From Falciphora oryzae (Eukaryota; Ascomycota; Sordariomycetes; Magnaporthales; Magnaporthaceae), in NCBI GenBank assembly GCA_000733355.1, contig JNVV01000001.1:3258278-3322277 (forward strand): a stretch of DNA of 64,000 bases, in the 5' to 3' direction. This document shows positions 45,326 to 57,823 of this stretch, one piece after another (position 1 is the first letter of the stretch; the number at the start of each line of letters is the position of its first letter). Both the position numbers and the translations under genes were made by a program. The notes beneath the pieces are model-generated. The model did not search any database and had not been told where the DNA came from. It saw only the letters and a list, made by a program, of their open reading frames with translations.

Positions 45326-47503
45326 TTAGATCCTGGTGATTTCTACCCTCGCCCTCTTGAAGACCTCGTGCTCGATCATCCCCTCTTTTGCCTCTATGTC
45401 GGATGCCGAATGCGGATACAGCGTCATTCGCGCGTACGTGCCCGGGCCGCGCCGCTTGGAGAGGTAGCCCGGGTTTATGACCAGCACGCTTTCTACACCC
45501 TGCAAGGACACACACACGGCATGTTAGCAAGAGCAAATCAGGAGCTAGGTCGGTTGGTTGGTCAACAACAAAAAGCGTAGGGACTGGTTGCGGTACACGA
45601 ACCCTGGCAAAAGGAGGTAGTGCGCTGGGAAGGACGAGCACGTCAGGCCGCACGTTGACCATGTCCCCCAGCTTCAGGTAGCTCACGTCCAGAGCGGCGC
45701 CCGCGGCGAGGCCCTCGGCCGTCCCCGTCCCGGGCAGCCTCTTCCTGTCGAGCGGGGGGAAAACGGGGAAGTAGTGGCGCTGCTCGATGACGTGCCTGGA
45801 CAGGCGGGAGAACTTGTCCTGCTGGCCATGCGCCAGGCGGCCGCCCGTCAGGGCCGCGTTCCCGAGCTCGTACAGGATGTCCTGGGACGAGACGCCGACG
45901 AGGACCTCGTTCATGGACAGCGTCATGGGGTTGCCGACGACGCGGGCATTCTTGGGCAGGCCGAGGTCCTTGCGCGGGAAGGCGTCCTGCGGCCACGCGA
46001 CGTGCTTGTTGACGGCGTCGCGGACCGAGGGCACCAGGATGATGGTGACGTGCGGGTTCGCGGCCACGAGCCGGGCCAGTACGGGCGAGATCGTGTACTT
46101 GAACACGGTCGACAGCGTGGCCGAGTCCGGGTCTACGGGCACGCCGTCGGGCAGGTCAAAGTCGCCCGACGCGATCAGGGGGTGGTCGATGTCGATAAAG
46201 GGCCCGTTGAGCACGACGGCGTCGGCGTACGTGTCGGCGGCGCGGTCGCAGAGCGCGTGCAGCGGCTCAAAGTCGAGGTTGTCGTCGGCCGTGTAGGGGC
46301 CCGAAGCGAATATGATGTTGAGCGGCATCGGGTCGCCGTCGTCCGAGTCCATGGCGTCGGGCCCGGCGGCGCGGAGCCTCTGGCGGTGCTCCGCGAGGGC
46401 GTCCCGGGTCGAGGCGGCGTTGAGCATGAGCGGCATCTCGAGCACCTGGGTCACGACGAACTCCTTGCCCGACGGGTTGGTGCCGCGCACGGCGACGATC
46501 TGGCCGGGGAACATCTGGTAGCCCGGCAGCCTCTGGAGGTTCAGGGGCACGCGCAGGCCGCCGCCGCCCCTGCGCGAGGTCTCGAGCACGAGCGAGGCGG
46601 CGTTGAGCTTGCCCTCGGTCACGTCCGAGGCGACGCGGCCGACGCAGATGATCTCGGTGGGGCTCTGGTTCGCCGCGCTGCCAAAGGCCGAGCCGTCCAG
46701 CTTGTGGTGCTCCATGACGAGCTGGGCAAAGTCCTCGATGCGGTCGTCGAGGATCTCCGAGGCCTCGGACAGCTTCATGTCCATGGGCCGGTACGCGAGC
46801 TTCTTGGCGTCGGACGCGGCCGTGAGCTTGATTCGGGACTCTGGAAAGGGCGCAATGGGTGGTTCGGGAGCCGGCAGGTTTTCGTTGAGGACCTCGATGA
46901 CCTCTCCGGGGTTCTGTCGGTCGTTGAAGGATGAGGGCCTGCGCCAAGTCGGTCAGCAGACGGCTTTCACTTTTCTCAGGGGCTGGCTGGTGGTGCTCAC
47001 GTCAATGCGCCGAGGGCGTTCAGCCGGCCTTCTAGCGCCGAGGGCGAGCCGTTGCCTGGTGAGCTGGGCGGGCGTGCGGCCTTTAGGCGAGAGATGGAGG
47101 GCGTCTCGAGCTGCCTGCTCCTCGCGGCGGACTTGGTCAGCCTGCCAGAGCCGGGGGTGCTGGGGACGAGGCCGTCCAGCATGCCGAAGACATCGGCGGA
47201 CTTGGCGGTGGTGCGCGGGGTCGCGCCGATGCGCTTCTCGGACTTGGCGTGGGCCTGGGCGCGGCTGGAGCGCTCGAGGGCGTCGTGCAGGTCCTGCTTA
47301 AAAGCGCGCAGGCTGTCGTAGGCCGGGCGCATCTCGTCCATGTCCATCTTTATGCAGTACGACTCCCACTTGAAAAACAGGTCCTGGGCCGACAGCTGGT
47401 GCAGGTCCATGATGGACCGCAGCTGGCCGAGCACGTCGGCGTCGAGCTCCTTGCCGCCCGAGGCGAACCGCTCGTTGAGCTCGGCCGTTATAGGGTCGGC
47501 CAT
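45326..47503 (-). CDS. pol12: DNA polymerase alpha subunit B (primase complex)
   Basis: Three exons, 47503-47001, 46938-45603 and 45499-45326, encoding 670 aa. The N-terminal helical domain (MADPITAELNERFA, about 1-90) is followed by a Ser/Thr-Pro-rich linker with likely CDK sites (STPGSGR, ETPSISR). Next comes the OB-fold (about 230-340; CVGRVASDVTEGKL, VAVRGTNPSG), then the inactive calcineurin-like phosphoesterase domain (NIIFASGPYTADDNL, DAVVLNGPFID, VGNPMTLSMNEV). The C-terminal exon encodes VESVLVINPGYLSK. The subunit links the catalytic alpha subunit and primase to origins and is regulated in the cell cycle. The second donor, GTTCGT, is weak but gives the conserved junction. The frame is open upstream of the chosen start, but that part resembles no Pol12. 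Confidence 0.92.
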
Positions 47504-48821
47504 TGTGTATCCTGCTTGGCGTCTGCCGGGTATGCTATGGTACGCTGGCCGTGGCGCCTCTTGTCTCGGGCCAGCGTCGTGGTGCCGCCTCTGGTGGATG
47601 TCGTCTGGAGGTTTCGCCGCAATCGCCGCCCCGCATGGCCTTACGAGGATCGCGATTTGACGCGTCGCGTTTAATTGATTCCCGGTTGGTTTTCTTGGAA
47701 TGGACCCACCTACGGAGCCCAGGGTTGGAGCCAAATCAATTGGCAGGCCTTCCAACTTACGCTTGACCCCCATCTCGTCTGAAGTTGGGGCTCGGAATCG
47801 GAGATCCATGACCAAGCCTCGCACGGGCTAGATCAACAGTTGAGCCGCCAATTGACGTCGGCGATTCCATGTCCCCCAATCCATTGTGAAGCACTACCAG
47901 CATCCGGCAATCAGCAGACAAGGTCAGCATGACGCTACACGTCCCATCCAGTGCCCAACACCCACCCCAGTAGTGCCGACGAATCGGCTACCCTTGCAGC
48001 CGCCATCCGTCATCGGAGACGACGGCGAGTGTTCCGGTGAGGAGCCAGAGAGCCAGACTCTCGGGCAAAACCACGTCGACTGCCGAACATCCGGAATGCA
48101 CATGACTGACTGCGACGGGTCCCTTGATGGGGTCCCTTGATGGGCTCGGCTCGATGGGCCAGGCCCCCCAGCCAGACCTTGATTGATCTCAGGTGAGACT
48201 GCGTCCGTCACCGGCCACCACGGCGGAAATAACCCCTTCGCCGCCGCTAAACCCGCCTGCTATCGCGTCAAGCGGCTGTTGCGTGGGAAAGGCATGCGTG
48301 ACAGGTCCCAACGCCCGTTGCACGGCACGCCGAATAGTGTCCGACGTGACCAGGCCTCCGTCCTGTGTCGCCCCCGCCCCTGGCGGCCCACCGCCCTGGG
48401 TCTCGTCAGTCATGATGGAGCAAGCCTGGCCCAGTTCTTGGAGCCGAGTTGGAGCCGAGGATCGCCCCATTCATCTGTCATCCTCTGCCCCCTGCCGTGG
48501 GCCCGGTTTGGGGAGCGCGTTTATCTATGCTTTCATCTTCCATCAGGCAAGTAAATCGGTTCCCAATAATACCTAGGTAGCTGTGTAATCTTGAACGACT
48601 GTTGGTTTTCACGCTCCACACACTCTTACCTCCGACCCTACCCACCGTGAGCGTGCCATTGCCCCATCATCACTCTGAGCATCGGCCTATTTATACCATC
48701 TCCACGCCCTGCCAAGCCTTGACCCCAGGCCAAGACCAATCCTTAGACGAACTCCAGTGACCCAACGCGTCCTATCAACACATATTCTACGGGCGCCCTG
48801 GAAGCGGCCCTTGTTTCCACA
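47504..48821. other. Divergent promoter region POL12/MFS transporter
   Basis: No gene recognised. TATTTATA at 48689-48696 may be the TATA box of the MFS gene (ATG 48822). ACCTAGGTA lies at 48571-48579. The rest is unremarkable GC-rich DNA. Confidence 0.5.
48689..48696 (+). promoter_or_regulatory. TATA-like box of MFS transporter gene
   Basis: TATTTATA lies about 126 nt before the MFS start codon, in a pyrimidine-rich setting. Position and composition only. Confidence 0.35.
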
Positions 48822-50901
48822 ATGAGTGCCCCATCAGGCCAGGACAACCCTGAGGATGAAAAAGCACCCAGCAAACCCGAACCTGTCCTTGCTGGTCATA
48901 CAGTGGACAATGACCTCGGGGTGGTCATCGACACGCCGGCATCAGACGTGTCTATCCACGACCCAGCCGGCGATGAAAAGTCCCGCCGCTCCTCCTACTC
49001 CGGAGAGACTCCAGAACCCTCCCATGGTGATAAAGGGGGAGACGAAGGCGCGGTTGCCGGCGACCATGAGTCGGGAGACGAGCCAGCCGCAGCGGCGCTC
49101 CCCCGAACGTCATCCGTGAGGTCCCGGCCCGTGACCATAGTGCCCATGAGCCGGCGGAGGGGCCTCCTCGCGAGGCTGGCCTTCTTGGTCCCCGAAGTAG
49201 AGCGACCCTACGAGTATTCGCATAAATCGAAATGGACCATCACCACCATAGTCGCCCTCGCTGGCTCGGCTTCCCCTCTGGGGTCGTCCATCTTCTACCG
49301 TTAGTCCACACCAAAACCATTCAAGCCAAACATGTACAACACAGCTGACCAGGCTTCTTGTCACAGCCGCTTTGGGGCAAATGGCAGTTGACTTGAATAC
49401 CACCGAGACAATAACGAATCTCACGGTTGCTGTGTACATGCTCTCAATGTAAGATAGGCATCATTTCTTCTTATTACTCGAAGTGTGATAGCTGACCAAC
49501 TATACCGACGATAAATCACACAGGTCCATATTCCCGCTGTGGTGGTGAGCAGCTCCTTTAGTCCTTCTCTCTTTCCTGTTTCGGCCTCTCAACTAATACA
49601 TGTCTCCACTGAACCCGCAGGTCTTCCTTTTCCGAGACCCTTGGCCGGAGGACCATCTATGTAATATCATTTTCTTTATTCGTGGTGTCTTCTATCCTGA
49701 GCGCAATCAGCACCAACATCGCCATGTTGATTGTCATGCGAGTGCTGGGAGGAGGCGCCTCGGCATCGGTTCAGGCTGTTGGGGCGGGTACGATCGCCGA
49801 CATCTGGGAACCGAAGCACCGAGGCCGTGCCATGGGGATCTTTGTGAGTTGACTCTGTTTCCGAATCCTTGTGAAGGATGGCTCCGTGAGTCTTGGGTGA
49901 CTAACAACGCACGATGATTCCAGTACATCGGGCCATTGCTGGGGCCCCTTATGGCGCCCATCTTTGGCGGAGCGCTATCGCAGAGATGGGGCTGGCAAAG
50001 CACCATGTGGTTTCTGGCCATCTACGGCGGACTGGTCTGGATCATGATCGTCTTCTGCCTCCCGGAGACGCTTGCCAGGAAGAAGCCGGCGGCCGAGCCC
50101 GAGGCGACAGCCAGTCTGCAGCGAATGTCGACGCGGCAGTCCGTATCTCAGCACACCAAGGCGACGGCCAGGGTTCTCAAGCGGGCCTTTGTCGACCCCC
50201 TCAGTGTGCTCCTCTACCTCAGGTTCGCGCCCATCGCCGTCACCGTCATGTACGCGGCGGTCACGTTTGGCGCGCTGTTCATCCTCAACATCTCGCTACA
50301 GTCGACCTTTGCGAAGCCGCCCTACGGGTACTCGGAGCTGGTAATCGGCCTGCTCTACCTGCCGTCGTCGGTGGGCTACATCATCGGCTCGCTGGTGGGC
50401 GGGCGGTGGATCGACCGCATCATGGCGCGCGAGGCGCGGCGGGCGGGGCGGTACGGCGCGGACGGGAACCTGGTCCTGCTGCCCGAGGACCGGATGCGCG
50501 AGAACGCGTGGCTGGCGGCGGTCCTATACCCCGTCTCGCTCGTCTGGTTCGGGTGGACGGCGGCGCTCGGCGTGCACGTGGCGGCGCCGAGCGTGGCCAA
50601 CTTCTTCTTTGGGTTCGCCAGCATGCTCGTGTTCGGGGCGGCGACCACGATGCTGACTGAGTTCATGCCGTCGCGGTCGTCAGCCGGCGTGGCCATTAAC
50701 AACTTTGTGCGCAACATATTCAGCTGCGTGGGCACTATCGTCGCGCAGCCGCTGCTGAACGTGATGGGTGTCGGCTGGCTGTGCACCATGGTTGGCATCC
50801 TGTCCTTCGCCTTGGGCATAGTGTCTGTCTGGTCACTCCGGCGGTTTTCCACCAAGTGGAGGATAGAGATGGACAAGAAGCTTAAGAAGGAGGGCTCGTG
50901 A
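48822..50901 (+). CDS. MFS transporter, DHA1 (Qdr/Tpo/Dtr-like drug or polyamine:H+ antiporter)
   Basis: Five exons: 48822-49299, 49367-49448, 49524-49544 (a 21-nt micro-exon), 49621-49843 and 49924-50901, encoding 593 aa. A hydrophilic N-terminal tail of about 140 residues, rich in Asp/Glu/Ser/Pro, is typical of fungal polyamine and drug transporters. Twelve membrane helices follow in two halves. The loop 2-3 motif reads SETLGRRTIYV, and GPLLGPLMAPIFGGAL resembles the DHA1 motif C (antiporter). A 60-residue cytosolic loop separates the halves. The tail is Lys-rich. Plasma-membrane efflux or exchange of polyamines, weak acids or drugs is likely; the actual substrate is unknown. The micro-exon is needed to join YMLSM to SIFPLWW and SSFSETLGRR. 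Confidence 0.88.
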
Positions 50902-51748
50902 CACTGCCTTTTTTGTCCGTTCTCATCATCTCGGTCGTCAACGGGACTCCATGCTCAACGTTGTCTTTTTTTTTAAGATAGCTACCTAACGCATAATGCT
51001 ATGATAGGTTGAATACTCATGTCTGTTTGTTGCCCCGATAGACCAATACGAAATACGATTAATGCGCCTGCATACCCGGCCTACCGCCAAAGCACGATGT
51101 GTTCGGCGTATGAAAGGAAAAAAAAAAAAAAAAAAAAAGGGGCCGTCCCCCGCCATCGGCAGCACTGCACAGAACGCCGACCACGCTACGGGGCCACCAG
51201 TCGACCAGCCACTCGCATGGCCGTTAGAGAAGATGTCAGACACTGCGGGAAACAAATAGCCACACAGTTCGGTCTCTGGCGAGAGTCTCCCGAGGCGCAT
51301 ATAATTGAAGCCTGGTGCTTATCTTGCCGGCGGGGGGACTGAAGATGGCAAAGCCCGAGTCGCTTCGAGCTCCATCTCGCCGGCTCCGTGAGTCACAACA
51401 TGGGCTGGCCGAGGGCGCATCAAGCGGTGGCCCAGGAACAGGTTGCTGCGAGCTGGGTGCATATTAAAGCGGGCTTCTCTCCTGCCATCAGTCAGTGAGT
51501 GTGCTTGATCGACATGCAGACAAGCCCGAGGTGGCAGTCATTAACCTTGATGTTCTCAATCTTTCGTCGCATCAGCCAGTGCAAGTCAGCAACCCGCTGG
51601 GAAACCCGGCCACCTGCAGCTCCGTTGCACTCATAAAATCCCACCAACACGCTGCGAATCCGACATTCCGCGCCCATCCAATCACCGAGACCGGTCAGGC
51701 CGGAAGAAGAAAAAGATAAGAAAACAGGATAATAAACAAAGCAGAGCA
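50902..51748. other. MFS 3' region and dehydratase promoter
   Basis: No gene recognised. Contains a 21-A run at 51118-51138 and a TATTAAA at about 51462 upstream of the dehydratase start. Confidence 0.5.
51118..51138. repeat. Poly-A tract (21 A)
   Basis: Uninterrupted A run in the intergenic DNA after the MFS gene. Confidence 0.85.
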
Positions 51749-53771
51749 ATGGCGGACCTGTCGACCTGCCTCCCCCTCACGCGCGAGTCGGTGCAGGCCG
51801 CGCACGAGGTCATCAAGCCCCTGGTGCACCGGACCCCCGTGCTGACCAATGCAACCCTGACGGCCCTGGCGTCGCGGCCGCGGGAGCTGGCGGGCACGCG
51901 CTGGGCCGAGGCGGCCGAGGGCGGCGGGCCCCGTAGGCCGGCCCGCCCGACGATCCGGCTGTGGTTCAAGTGCGAGAACTTGCAGCGCATCGGCGCCTTC
52001 AAGGCCAGGGGCGCCTTCCACGCCCTCGAGCGCCTCAAGCTGGTCCCCGGCTGGCTCGAGGGCGAGGGGAGGAAGAACGGCCTCGTCACGGCGAGCTCTG
52101 GTGAGTTTGTTGGGCTTCCCTGTTTCTGGCATACACAAACACACACACACACACACACACCCCTCTCCCCTCCCCCCCAAAAAAAAGGCATGTTCCATCA
52201 CATCCGGATCAACCCCAGCCTGCAACCTACCTAGCCCCTTCCATCCCTCGCAACCAACCTACATACGACGTAAGATTATATCATGCACACCGCAATCTCA
52301 CCCACCCAGCCGGTCGTCACATCTGTCCTGATCCCTTTCCTCACCGGTTATGGCGCGTTGGCTGCCGGAGGTTAAGCGACCCTCCGTTTTACCCCCAACA
52401 CAGGGCGGACAGGGTCGTTTTGCCTGTGTGCCAGCCATCATTGCATTTCCATTCCTGGTTTGGCCGGCCCGCGGGAGGCACCACTCTCATGCACACGCTT
52501 TCCCCAACTTCGCCTAGGGGTGGCCTGGCGCGGAGATTATCTACGTTGAGAAAAAAAAAGCGACGTCGCTTGCTGCGGACGAGCGGACCTTTCCGACCTC
52601 CCCCGGCTTGTGCCTCACACACACACACACACACTGTATACGCGCCCCATCACATCATTGGTGGTACGCGCGTGCGCATGGCAATATCGGCCTAGTTTCC
52701 CGGCAATCTGAAGCCAGGTGAAGGGTGCCAGTGGCTCGCTGGTGAAACCGGCCCTTCAACGGCGTCTCTTCTACAAGCAAATCCTCCGCCAGGTCAAGGG
52801 TCTGGAGGAGGGGTGGTCGTGGAAAACGTAGTAGCAGTAGAAGGATTCCAGACTAAAAGACGATGGGGCACATCACACACCACCCCCTTGCAGGGAACCA
52901 CGCGCAGGCAATCGCGCTCGCGGCGCGGACGGCGGGCATCCCGGCGCACATCGTGATGCCGACCATCACGCCGCCCGTCAAGATCGAGTCGACGCGCGCG
53001 CTGGGCGCCAACGTCTTCTTCAGCGGCAGCACGGCCCAGGAGCGCGAGGAGGTGGCCGCCCGCGTCGTCGCCGAGACGGGCGGCCGCTACGTGCCGCCCT
53101 ACGACCACCCGGACATCATGCTGGGCCAGGGCACCCTGGGCCTCGAGATGCAGGAGCAGGTCGCGAGCCTCATGGCCGGGGGTATTGATGGCAGCAGCAG
53201 CAGTGTCGGCGACTTTATCCCCAGGCCGGCAGACGCCCAAGGGCCGTACAAGCGCGCCGCCGGCAAGAAGGGGCTGGACGCCATCATCGCGCCCTGCAGC
53301 GGCGGCGGCATGCTGTCCGGCATCGCGCTGTCGTGCGAGGGCACGGGCATCCGCGTCTTCGGCGCCGAGCCCGAGTTCGAGGGCGCCGACGAGACCAAGC
53401 GGTCGTTCGAGTCCGGGGAGCGCATCACCACGGTCAGGTCGCTGACCATCGCCGACGGCCTGCGCGCGCCCGTCGGCGCGCTCCCCTGGTCCGTCATGTA
53501 CGAGCGGCGGCTCGTGTCGCGCATGTTCAACGTCACCGAGGACGAGATCAGGGCCGCGCTCCGGCTCGTGCTGGAGCGCGCCAAGCTCGTCGTCGAGCCC
53601 AGCGCCGCCGTCGGGCTCGCCGTCGCGCTCTTCAACGAGGACTTCCGCGCCATGGTCGAGGCCGAGGCCGGCGAGGGCGGCTGGGACCTCGGCGTCGTCC
53701 TCAGCGGCGGCAACGTCGAGCTGGCGTCGCTCGCGAGCCTCATCGGCGAGGGGACGCCCGTGCCGGTTTAG
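51749..53771 (+). CDS. PLP-dependent serine/threonine dehydratase (fold type II, serine-racemase-like)
   Basis: Two exons, 51749-52100 and 52894-53771, encoding 409 aa. The catalytic Lys lies in FKARGAFHAL (about residue 88). The PLP phosphate and substrate loop SSGNHAQAIA is created by the splice. The glycine-rich PLP loop is PCSGGGMLSGIAL (about 295), and VLSGGNVEL stands near the end. The family converts L-Ser or L-Thr to 2-oxo acids and ammonia, or racemises Ser. No C-terminal ACT regulatory domain is present, so a catabolic or Sry1/serine-racemase-like enzyme is more likely than biosynthetic Ilv1. Compared with the usual 320-340 aa, it has extra loops near residue 60 and at about 225-255. 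The 793-nt intron is exceptionally long for this genome and holds two CA repeats. Confidence 0.9.
52136..52160. repeat. (CA)n microsatellite in dehydratase intron
   Basis: About eleven CA units shortly after the donor of the 793-nt intron, followed by C-rich and A-rich runs. Confidence 0.85.
52616..52635. repeat. Second (CA)n microsatellite in the same intron
   Basis: About ten CA units, 460 nt after the first array and still within the dehydratase intron. Confidence 0.85.
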
Positions 53772-54928
53772 GGGCCCCCCCGCTGGCTCCTTTAGCCCCG
53801 GCTTGCTATCGTCATTTTGTTCCTTCTTCTTTTTTCTCTTCTTCTCTCTGTTGGTAGCCTCGAATCGTAGACCAAGGAACCAAGCAGCGATTTTCTGATT
53901 GCTTTGAAAGCGCCATCAGCCAGCCCTACCTAGCTGGGGACCGGCCGATGCTGCTAAACTGGTGCCACATCGGCAGCGCAATGCCTGCCGGGGAAAAGGA
54001 TAGACGTGTGACCTTGTATCAGGCCTCAAGTAGGATGTTTGGGTAGTGGGGGGCTTGCGTAAGTCGGCCCTATCCCATACCCTTCAGAGAGGCTCGACTT
54101 GCCGTTCCTGCGAACTCGGCTCGGCGCTTGACGTCGTCGCTTCTCATCGGGGGACAGGCCAGCCGCCATCAGTCCCCCGGCGCGCTCGTAACCTTGCGTA
54201 TTGCCCCTGGAAGCCGGTGTCTCCCTCCCCTGGCGAGATGGCCACAAGCTTTCTTCCTTTTTCTATTCCATGGCCGAAGAGAAGCGACGTGGAACACGCC
54301 TCCTCACGCCATGGATGCGGAAGCGTTTTGACAAGGGAACTCGTGTAATTGGCGTCTTTCTTTTTTTTTTTTTTTTTTTCCGCCCTAGCGGAGGCCCGGT
54401 GCAACAGTCCGGTGGATTCTAGTAAGAGTGCGCCTACCCTCGACTAGAACTGCCGCTCCAGCGTGCCCCCCGTTTAGCCCTGCGGCGGCGGGCCAAGATG
54501 CGGCCTGTGGAACTGGCCCAATATTGATGTGGGCGATGAGGACTCGACTTGTAGGCGCTTTGATGTTGAAAGCCTGTGCAAGGGAGGAAGGCGACCAGAC
54601 CAGTCTCACTCCATCCCGCCAACCGCGTCAGCACCAAAAATTGGCCCCCGCTCGGCCCGCATCGTGTTTGGATACCCCCGACCCCTCTGTCTTGGAGCGA
54701 TCTGGTCGCCGATACGGTGGAGGGTGAAGCAGCCGAGCTTGATGGCGGCGTCTTTTGTGATAGCCAAGGTCACCGAAAGTGAGTAGTCATTTATGTGGTG
54801 CCCGTGGAGTGATCTTTGTCCCGGGTACCAGGCTGTGTTTTGACTTGATGGAGCCCTTTTTTTCTTCGCGTTTCTGTCCGTTGCGTTCCGTTCGCAAAAT
54901 TATCTTTTGATTGTTTGTACCCCCTTTT

Positions 54929-55072
54929 NNNNNNNNNNNNNNNNNNNNNNNNNNNNNNNNNNNNNNNNNNNNNNNNNNNNNNNNNNNNNNNNNNNNNNNN
55001 NNNNNNNNNNNNNNNNNNNNNNNNNNNNNNNNNNNNNNNNNNNNNNNNNNNNNNNNNNNNNNNNNNNNNNNN
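54929..55072. other. Assembly gap (144 N)
   Basis: A run of N bordered by TTTT on the left and ten T on the right. The unread stretch very likely contains or consists of a T-rich homopolymer. True length is unknown. Confidence 0.95.
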
Positions 55073-57783
55073 TTTTTTTTTTCCTGCCTCTTATTTCCCG
55101 CGATGTGCATAATATCACACATCTTACATCACCCTTCTCCCTCAGCAACCCCTAAGACCACAGTTCCCGTCGGAAGAACCAACGGCGGGACGCACAGTCG
55201 TCCGAAAGGGCCAGGGGCCCAGGAAGGAAAGTCTAATTGCACGCTTGTGAACCGGGCGGAAGAACGCCAGAAGGATACGGCACCAACGGCCTCTTGCATC
55301 CCGAGGGATTTGGCGGTTCCCACACACCTCCAAAAGTGGCCGGGGTAAAAGGGAGAGAGAGGAAGCAGGAAGAGAGAAGCGAAAGCAAAAGCAAAGAATG
55401 CGTCGGTCTTCTGCTGTGGTTACGAGGACTCGTGTGGGGGCTGCTTCCAGTTTCGAGCCGTCATTTCAGACACCGAGCTGCATGTTCTAGCTGCATTTTA
55501 TTCGTCCACAGGAGCTCGAGCTGGTCCATACGGAAGAGGACGTTGCCCTGGGGCCTTGTCACAGGCCCCCCTGAGGGTGCTTGGGAGAACGGACGGCGCG
55601 GCTCCTACGGAATAAAGCCCGACGAATTGCTGGCCTCTCAGGCCGTCCAGGGGTCCCAACTTTGGGGGCCATTGCACAAGGAAATCGGAGGGAGCTCCGA
55701 GCAGGCTCCAGGCCCCCTAGCCTGGCTGCTAGTCCTCCTCCTCCACGTTATACTGGTGCGCACCTCGGATCGGAAGCCGCCAGCCAGCTGCCACCGAACC
55801 CAGGCCCCGGCCTTTTGTGCTGGGTCGCACAGCCAGAGGCGCTAAAAGGACAGCAGCGGGCAAGATTCCAAAAAGGGCCAGTCGAATTGGTTCGAACGAG
55901 AACGCCCCAGCCCGTTGAAGCTTTGAGCCGCCGAGGCGCGCGAACCGAGACTGCCAATCGCCTTTGCCAGGCCGGCACACGCCCTCGCACCTCACCTCGC
56001 ACACACGCAACGCACGCACCTCGCGTCGCCCACACAACAACGCGAACTGGAGCGCTGGAGCAATTCTCGAGGTGCAGAAAATCCGACCTGCCGACCGGGG
56101 AGGGGGGTAAGCTGAGGCGGGTAGACGCACGGTCCAAGCGCGTGCGCCGTTTGTGTGGGAATTTCCGGCGCGGGCCTGACCCCGCACACCAGCCCAGCAC
56201 AGGCGCACTTTGCTTTGTTTGTCGCCCGCGTCAATTGTCGGGTGGCTTCCACCCATCCCAGGGCCTGTCCTTTTTGCCTACTGGCCTGTGCCTTTTGCGC
56301 TGCGTCCAATACCCGATCCGTGCGCAGACAACCACAGCCAGACGGGCGGCCAGGTTGTCCGCCATTGGGCCGCTCGCTTGGCCTCGAGCTGATCCCGCCC
56401 GCGTCTGTGCTCCCCAGTACCAGAGTACCAGACATCCGACCCAGCCCGCAGCTCCCAACTCCCGCCAATCCCGTCCCTCGATCACATGGGAAGCTTTGCG
56501 CCTTATGGCCTGGCGCTGTTGTCTCCCGCTATAGTTGCCGCCGTTAATGGCGGGGGGAGGCTTTGATGATGATGGAAGCGAAGAAAACAAACAGGGAGAA
56601 CAAGAAAAGAAGGAAGAAAACAAGAGGAAAAATGGAGAAGCAAAGAGAAACGAAACCTGGAACGTGTGGTCCAGATCACGCTGCCGACCAGCCAGGCGTA
56701 GGGTGGAGACACAGCACAGGCCGGTCTGGTACCTCTGCCAGGCACGCCTTTCTGTGCTCCGGAGGTGTAGTAGCCTTGACAACCACCCTAGCTGAGGGTC
56801 CCTTGGCAGCAAATCGGCCGGGACTTGATGCGGCGCGGAACGTTGTAGGTACAGTGGACAGCCCATTAATTGTAGGTAACAACAATACCTACCCTGGGCC
56901 ATCGCTGTGTGCATCTGATGTTCCACTAGGGGCTGAGAAGCTGCCACCGAAGGGACACTGATGCTTTGCTTTGTGGGCGTCATTTCCCACATCAACACAG
57001 GATGCGATACGGAAAAGGAAAATTAGAGGGGATAGGGGAGAAGGAGAAAAAAAATGAAGGAAAGAGAGACGCTGTGACGGTTGGGTTTGGATACTACCTC
57101 AATGTGAGCTTCGACGGCACCACCCAGACCATGCGGCAGCAAGGAAGACAGGCTTGCCCGGGCCTGCACTCCCCTCCCATTTCCGATTCCGATGAAGGGA
57201 GCCACCCACACTGACCGGTCACTGCAACGGTCGCTTGCCTCATTCAGGCATACCTGCCAGAGGACGAGGCACCTCATATCGTTACATACCCACGGGCGAA
57301 TGTGCCGCCTGCCTGCCGACGGTTGTTTGCGCCCCCGTCCACCGTGCTGAGGCAGGCCTTGTTGGGCTTCCCCCCCGGCCCCTTCACCGGGGCGGGCTGC
57401 TGCCAGGCCGTGGTTGGTAGGTGACGACTGCTGGCTAATATTACCGCTGAGAGATGTATGTGGGCGAGCTCGACTCGCCGCTCACAGGCTACCGACCGCC
57501 TATTGCCGCCCAGGGCAGGGCGAGAACTGCGGGCAACGGCCTCCGATTCGCGATCCGGGTCAGTGCTCTTGTCTCGGTCGCGCGGCCTTTTTTTCGCCAC
57601 TACGCAGGTATACTGGACAACATAGAACCTACCTGACCTAGGGCGGCGGGCGGGCGGGTGGGTGGACGCCTCTCCGAGCTAAAAGACCAGAAATCTTTTA
57701 GAGGGGTGCATGTGGTTCTGGACCATGGGATCTCCCAACGACATGGATGCGCCAGGTAGGTTGGGTGGGTGGTAGGTTCGTCG

Positions 57784-57785
<2 letters not shown>

Positions 57786-57821
<36 letters not shown>
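57786..57821. repeat. (GT)n microsatellite
   Basis: About 17 GT units, the longest dinucleotide array in the window, in the region upstream of ras-2. Confidence 0.9.

Positions 57822-57823
<2 letters not shown>

Noticed and set aside
45774..46934. 386-codon open frame on the plus strand opposite POL12
   Set aside because: Mirror of the GC-rich POL12 exon; low-complexity Arg/Gly/Val composition and no start or splice support.
55880..55900. GGTTCGAAC as a possible tRNA B box
   Set aside because: No A box at a suitable distance and no stem pairing around it.
55581..56534. 317-codon open frame upstream of ras-2
   Set aside because: Arg/Pro/Ala-rich, no hydrophobic core pattern or motif, overlaps other long open frames; expected by chance in GC-rich DNA.
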